Below are positions 63,690 through 64,000 of a stretch of DNA of 64,000 nucleotides, piece by piece. Origin of the DNA: JANSWP01 sp041941305 (GTDB lineage Bacteria > Bacteroidota > Bacteroidia > Chitinophagales > Saprospiraceae). Both the position numbers and the translations under genes were made by a program. The stretch's first letter is position 1. Each line of letters starts with the position of its first letter. A model generated the notes under the pieces. The model worked only from the letters and a program-made list of their open reading frames with translations, had not been told where the DNA came from and did no database searches. The DNA lies in the NCBI GenBank assembly GCA_041941305.1, contig JBGTQJ010000003.1, positions 1-64,000 on the forward strand, read 5' to 3'.

Positions 63690-64000
63690 TTAATTGGAAG
63701 AATCATCTGGCAAAACCTTAGTCTCTTTAATATAATTCACCACCCTTCGCACCGTTTTCCTTCTGACTTCTCTCTCAATATCCCTGTCAATCTCATGCAG
63801 CTTGAATTGAAATTTTAAAAACAGGCTCTCTTTGTTGATGGTAACAATTTTCAAGTTGAAAGAATCTGGTTCAATGTAAGAATGATAATCATTTAAACAA
63901 TCTACCAAATTGGTTTCCAACTCTTCGATGGTTTTCAAAAATTTCATATCCATCTCAAAATCAATGTTCACTTTTCTAATCGCCCTTTTGGTGAAATTGA
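63690..64000 (-). CDS. C-terminal part of a probable MscS-family channel (runs off window)
   Basis: The minus-strand frame is open from the window edge to a stop at 63690. It reads NFTKRAIRKVNIDFEMDMKF at its start, close to the beta-domain end of MscS-type mechanosensitive channels (pattern NxTxxPIRRVxxxFxVxY), then an acidic helix (ELETNLVDCLNDYHSYI) and FLKFQFKLHEIDRDIEREVRRKTVRRVVNYIKE, as expected of the C-terminal alpha/beta domain. The start codon is outside the window; the GTG at 63971 is probably internal. The MscS match is by eye. It converges on the universal stress protein gene, 13 bases apart. Confidence 0.55.
   Translation of the reverse strand, partial: NFTKRAIRKVNIDFEMDMKFLKTIEELETNLVDCLNDYHSYIEPDSFNLKIVTINKESLFLKFQFKLHEIDRDIEREVRRKTVRRVVNYIKETKVLPDDSSN

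Overview
The window looks like chromosome of a free-living member of the Bacteroidota, most likely of the Saprospiria (Saprospiraceae-like). The grounds are a low-to-moderate GC content, five proteins ending in the type IX secretion (T9SS) C-terminal sorting domain, several LytS/LytTR two-component pairs, a hybrid two-component regulator with a two-bladed propeller sensor and AraC output, a FixH gene, and promoter-like TTTG / TAnnTTTG sequences. This placement comes from gene content and was not tested against a database. No rRNA, tRNA, CRISPR array, prophage, plasmid gene or full insertion sequence was seen.

1-8.4 kb: the end of a cbb3-oxidase maturation cluster (FixH, then a TauE/SafE-like membrane protein), two small proteins, a broken di-haem cytochrome c peroxidase, a large membrane hybrid histidine kinase facing a LytTR regulator, an intact c-type di-haem peroxidase-like protein and a DoxX-like membrane protein. 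8.7-12 kb: two outer-membrane beta-barrels with a frameshifted small membrane protein between them. 12-13.7 kb: a tandem pair of polyphosphate kinase 2 genes. 14-18.6 kb: two LytS-like kinase / LytTR regulator pairs separated by a small exported protein on the other strand. 18.8-20.6 kb: a T9SS-exported seven-repeat beta-propeller.

20.7-25 kb (minus strand): a six-gene stress-signalling run. It holds a STAS protein, a fused RsbT-like kinase plus SpoIIE/RsbX-like phosphatase, a NarL-type kinase and regulator, an ECF sigma factor and a half-length universal stress protein. 25-26.5 kb is non-coding and rich in repeats. 26.5-34.7 kb is one giant T9SS surface protein. 34.8-41.2 kb: a DUF2293 protein, an unlisted 49-residue protein and a 1613-residue exonuclease-like/RecQ/UvrD fusion. 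41.3-48.3 kb: an exported protein with the core of a glucan-water-dikinase-like enzyme, meeting a hybrid two-component regulator stop codon to stop codon. 48.6-54.9 kb: three T9SS proteins (one leucine-rich-repeat-like, two beta-helix paralogues) sharing almost the same sorting domain. 55.6-64 kb: envelope proteins (coiled coil, beta-barrel, OmpA lipoprotein), a serine beta-lactamase-like protein, an unknown exported protein, a CPBP protease, a tandem universal stress protein, and the 3' end of a probable MscS channel.

The least expected structure lies between genes. At least four families of short palindromic, MITE-like units occur, two of them in several copies within this window. Some overlap stop codons or gene starts. 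The best candidates for new biology are the exported dikinase-like protein, the fused kinase/phosphatase stress operon, the helicase fusion with an altered exonuclease motif, and the miniature repeat families.
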